In this document: positions 7,394 through 8,999 of the stretch, piece after piece
How positions within the stretch are numbered: the first letter of the stretch is position 1
Layout: each line of letters opens with the position of its first letter
NCBI GenBank assembly: GCA_030613765.1
Contig: JAUWLI010000099.1
Span: 1-8,999 of the forward strand
Direction of reading: 5' to 3'
Origin: Phycisphaerae bacterium
GTDB taxonomy: Bacteria; Planctomycetota; Phycisphaerae; Sedimentisphaerales; SG8-4
Length of the DNA stretch: 8,999 bases
Notes under the pieces: generated by a model
The model's database searches: none
Told to the model about the DNA's origin: nothing
Seen by the model: the letters and a program-made list of their open reading frames with translations, nothing else
Translations under genes and position numbers: made by a program

Positions 7394-7457
7394 GTATAAA
7401 AACTATTCACGCCTGAGATATGTACTCACGACGGTCTAATCATGATATGAAGGCTTA
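7394..7457 (+). repeat. ~65-bp direct repeat flanking the GH43-type gene, left copy
   Basis: Aligns with 8876-8941 at a constant offset of 1482 bases. Bases 7406-7440 match at 33 of 35 positions. An 18-base run, CCTGAGATATGTACTCAC (7412-7429), is identical. After a 2-base insertion in the right copy the match continues as ATGA[A/T]GGCTTA. The centre holds the dyad TGAG-N7-CTCA (7414-7428). It lies about 315 bases upstream of the GH43-type start. It could be a regulatory element shared by successive genes, or a small mobile repeat. Confidence 0.75.
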
Positions 7458-7557
7458 AGTCGCCCAAAAAGTCAAAATTGAAGAGAGAGCTTGGGAGATG
7501 CCTTAAATTGAATTTCGGTTTCTTTTTTGACTCGAGGAGGATGGAATTATCTTAAAA

Positions 7558-7567
7558 TTGAGATGAA
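7558..7567 (+). repeat. TTGAGATGAA word, copy 3 of 3
   Basis: Exact copy of the word at 5251-5260 and 7267-7276. It lies about 205 bases upstream of the GH43-type start and about 80 bases upstream of its candidate promoter, a similar distance to that between copy 1 and the GH20 promoter. Confidence 0.4.
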
Positions 7568-7647
7568 AGTTCTGTATTATGGGGGCTTGAATTGTACAAG
7601 AGTGCTTCAAGAAGAGAGTATCAAAGTGTACAGGAGCAACTTTTGTG

Positions 7648-7676
7648 GAGACAGATGAGAAATGTCGGCTTATAAG
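7648..7676 (+). promoter_or_regulatory. Candidate promoter of the GH43-type gene
   Basis: GAGACA (7648-7653), 17 bases, then TATAAG (7671-7676) match the sigma70 consensus at 4/6 and 5/6 positions. They would give a leader of about 90 bases. The region is AT-rich, so a chance match is possible. Confidence 0.35.
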
Positions 7677-7757
7677 ATATTAGGGGTTTCAACTTCAAAT
7701 TTCCTCTTTTGCCCCTGATCAATGCTGAATTTTTCTGAACTGATAAATTCGCCTTAA

Positions 7758-7762
7758 AAGGG
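7758..7762 (+). promoter_or_regulatory. Shine-Dalgarno sequence deciding the start of the GH43-type gene
   Basis: AAGGG (7758-7762) lies nine bases before ATG 7772 but directly abuts ATG 7763. Spacing favours 7772, which also gives a tidier signal peptide. Confidence 0.5.
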
Positions 7763-7771
7763 ATGTTCATC

Positions 7772-8728
7772 ATGCTCAAGCAACATAGAGTATTGCCCGT
7801 ACTGATATTGGTTTGCATCATCGCGGTCTGTCCGGCTTCGGCCGACGTTGTCAGCGTGGGTAAATTCACTAAAATCTACGATCCGAGCGTGGGTATGGAG
7901 AAGAAGTGGTATATAAATGACCATTGCTTTGTCCGCGGCAAAGATGGGACGTGGCATCTCTTCGGGATCACACATGCCGAGCCAATGAATCCGCTAGACG
8001 AAGACAATCTTGCACATGCTACGGCCAAAGAACTCAATCAAGCACAATGGCAAAAGCAGCCCTTTGCACTTAATGTCGATCCCAAATGGAAGGAAGAGCA
8101 TCTTTGGGCGCCGCATGTGGTGTTGTATAAGGGCACATATTACATGTACTACTGCGCCGGCGATAAAGACCATACTAAGTATAAGATTCACCTAACAACA
8201 TCTAAAGATTTGTGGTCGTGGAAACGGCATCCGAAAAATCCGATGGTTGTGGCCGGCTACGATGCACGCGATCCATTTATTCTAAAACTCGATAAGAAAT
8301 GGGTCATGTACTACACCGCCACGAGCGAGCCGAAAGGCGGCAACCATATCGTCGCCTGCCAAAGCAGTTCGGATCTTATCCACTGGCAAGACCCTAAAAC
8401 AGTCTTTCTCGATCCATCGAAAGGCACTTACGGCGGGCCTACAGAATCGCCATTCGTTGTCCGTCGGGGGCGTTATTATTACTTGTTCATAGGGCCACGA
8501 GGTGGATACGTCGGAACCGATATATATCGTAGCGAAGATCCGTTTAAGTGGACGCCTGAAGGTAAGGTGTCTCATTTCAATTCACATGCGGCCGAAGTCG
8601 TCCGCGATGAAGAGGGCAATTGGTTCGTAAGTCACTGTGGCTGGGGAAAAGGAGGCGTCTTCCTCGCACCGCTAAAGTGGAACGACGGCCTCGACGACGC
8701 CAAAACCTCATTATTGCCTGGACATTGA
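7772..8728 (+). CDS. Secreted five-bladed-propeller glycosidase, GH43-type
   Basis: 318 residues from ATG 7772; an ATG at 7763 in the same frame is less well spaced from the SD. The N-terminus is a Sec signal peptide ending PASA-D, cleaved after about residue 24. The rest looks like the five-bladed beta-propeller of GH43 and its clan relatives (GH32, GH62, GH117). Repeated blade motifs are visible: APHVVLYKGTYYMYY (residues 113-127), ARDPF, TESPF and EGNWFVSHC. Counted from ATG 7772, the likely acidic triad is Asp50 in YINDHCF (base), Asp167 in ARDPF (pKa modulator) and Glu225 in TESPF (acid). The first site reads Asp-His rather than the common Asp-Pro. GH43 enzymes usually cleave arabinose, xylose or galactose residues; the substrate here is not evident. 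At about 320 residues it is a single catalytic domain with no binding module. It is the only intact plus-strand enzyme gene and is bracketed by a direct repeat. It ends at TGA 8726-8728. Confidence 0.85.
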   Translation: MLKQHRVLPVLILVCIIAVCPASADVVSVGKFTKIYDPSVGMEKKWYINDHCFVRGKDGTWHLFGITHAEPMNPLDEDNLAHATAKELNQAQWQKQPFALNVDPKWKEEHLWAPHVVLYKGTYYMYYCAGDKDHTKYKIHLTTSKDLWSWKRHPKNPMVVAGYDARDPFILKLDKKWVMYYTATSEPKGGNHIVACQSSSDLIHWQDPKTVFLDPSKGTYGGPTESPFVVRRGRYYYLFIGPRGGYVGTDIYRSEDPFKWTPEGKVSHFNSHAAEVVRDEEGNWFVSHCGWGKGGVFLAPLKWNDGLDDAKTSLLPGH

Positions 8729-8999
8729 CATCCTTTACGGTTGGCCAAAATATGAAAAACATTTCGCTCATATTCGCCCTCGCAGTAAGGCTGCTTTACA
8801 CCATAGCCCGCAAAATCAGCTAAAAAAAAGAATTTCGAAGTCTTCAGATTCATAGGTGACTTACATATCCTCTATGCATAACAACGGTTCACTCCTGAGA
8901 TATGTACTCACAACGGTCTAATTCCGATGTATGATGGCTTAGCGTCTTTATTTCGCTGACACTCATACTCGGATGGGAAACTCAGGGAACCATGCTGTA
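8729..8999. other. AT-rich region downstream of the GH43-type gene
   Basis: No convincing gene is seen. The region contains an eight-A run (8822-8829) next to a weak imperfect hairpin, and the right copy of the direct repeat (8876-8941). If the repeat is a promoter-side element, another plus-strand gene probably begins to the right of the window. Confidence 0.5.
8876..8941 (+). repeat. ~65-bp direct repeat flanking the GH43-type gene, right copy
   Basis: Partner of 7394-7457. The core 8888-8922 differs from the left copy at two positions only (8893 and 8912). There is a two-base insertion near 8929-8930 before the final ATGATGGCTTA. The same orientation and 1.48-kb spacing enclose exactly one gene. 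Confidence 0.75.

Larger units (their letters stand above)
6886..7771. other. Long divergent intergenic region between the sialidase-like and GH43-type genes
   Basis: 886 bp without a credible gene; the short open frames lack SD sequences and recognisable motifs. The left part, to about 7035, holds the leader and promoter of the minus-strand gene. The middle (about 7035-7260) shows nothing I can name. The right part is AT-rich and carries two TTGAGATGAA words, the first copy of the ~65-bp repeat, and a candidate plus-strand promoter. Confidence 0.6.

Noticed and set aside
7535..7555. GAGGAGG followed directly by ATG and a 4-codon frame (ATG 7541), a possible leader peptide
   Set aside because: Zero spacing between SD and ATG, and no regulatory codons in the tiny frame.
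7682..7716. AGGGG...CCCCT inverted repeat upstream of the GH43-type gene
   Set aside because: Only five base pairs around a 25-base loop; not enough for a supported hairpin.
8752..8823. 23-residue frame MKNISLIFALAV... resembling the start of a signal peptide
   Set aside because: No SD, no cleavage site, and it stops at once; it may be a broken gene start but cannot be supported.
8822..8852. Hairpin GAAT...ATTC next to eight A (minus-strand terminator look-alike)
   Set aside because: The stem is AT-rich and interrupted by mismatches, and no minus-strand gene ends there.

Overview
The window suggests a glycan-degrading bacterium of the Planctomycetota / Lentisphaerota / Kiritimatiellota type. 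This is an inference from content, not a sequence match: the large secreted glycoside hydrolases have few membrane partners, one protein has a Tat signal carrying a sialidase-like propeller, another ends in an F5/8 type C module, and no SusC/SusD pair is visible. Base composition is patchy. The two minus-strand enzyme genes are clearly richer in G+C than the IS element and the intergenic stretches.

Layout. Bases 1-759 are the right-hand part of an IS3-family insertion sequence. Its DDE transposase frame is open from the left window edge but is broken by one in-frame TAA, so it is probably dead. Bases 760-1022 are AT-rich and non-coding. Bases 5054-1023 (minus) encode a 1343-residue secreted enzyme: a complete GH20 beta-N-acetylhexosaminidase, then a beta-sandwich plus (alpha/alpha)6 six-hairpin glycosidase-like unit, then a C-terminal F5/8 type C (CBM32-like) domain. 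Bases 5055-5538 hold its promoter, a promoter-proximal palindrome and a possible remnant of another gene. Bases 6885-5539 (minus) encode a Tat-exported protein with four Asp boxes. Bases 6886-7771 are a long divergent intergenic region with a perfect TATAAT for the minus-strand gene, a structured leader, and repeats. Bases 7772-8728 (plus) encode a secreted five-bladed-propeller glycosidase of the GH43 type. Bases 8729-8999 contain the second copy of a ~65-bp direct repeat that brackets the GH43-type gene.

How the genes may work together. All three intact genes encode exported carbohydrate-active proteins: GH20 (terminal HexNAc), a second predicted glycosidase toroid on the same chain, a sialidase-fold protein, and a GH43-type enzyme. 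Together they look like a small locus for stripping a complex host or algal glycan containing N-acetylhexosamine. The substrate cannot be fixed from sequence. Each gene seems to have its own promoter, so this is a gene neighbourhood rather than one operon.

The most notable items are the tripartite GH20 / six-hairpin / F5-8C architecture, the direct repeat around the GH43-type gene, the structured leader directly at the predicted start of the sialidase-like transcript, and a 10-base word that occurs three times, only between genes.
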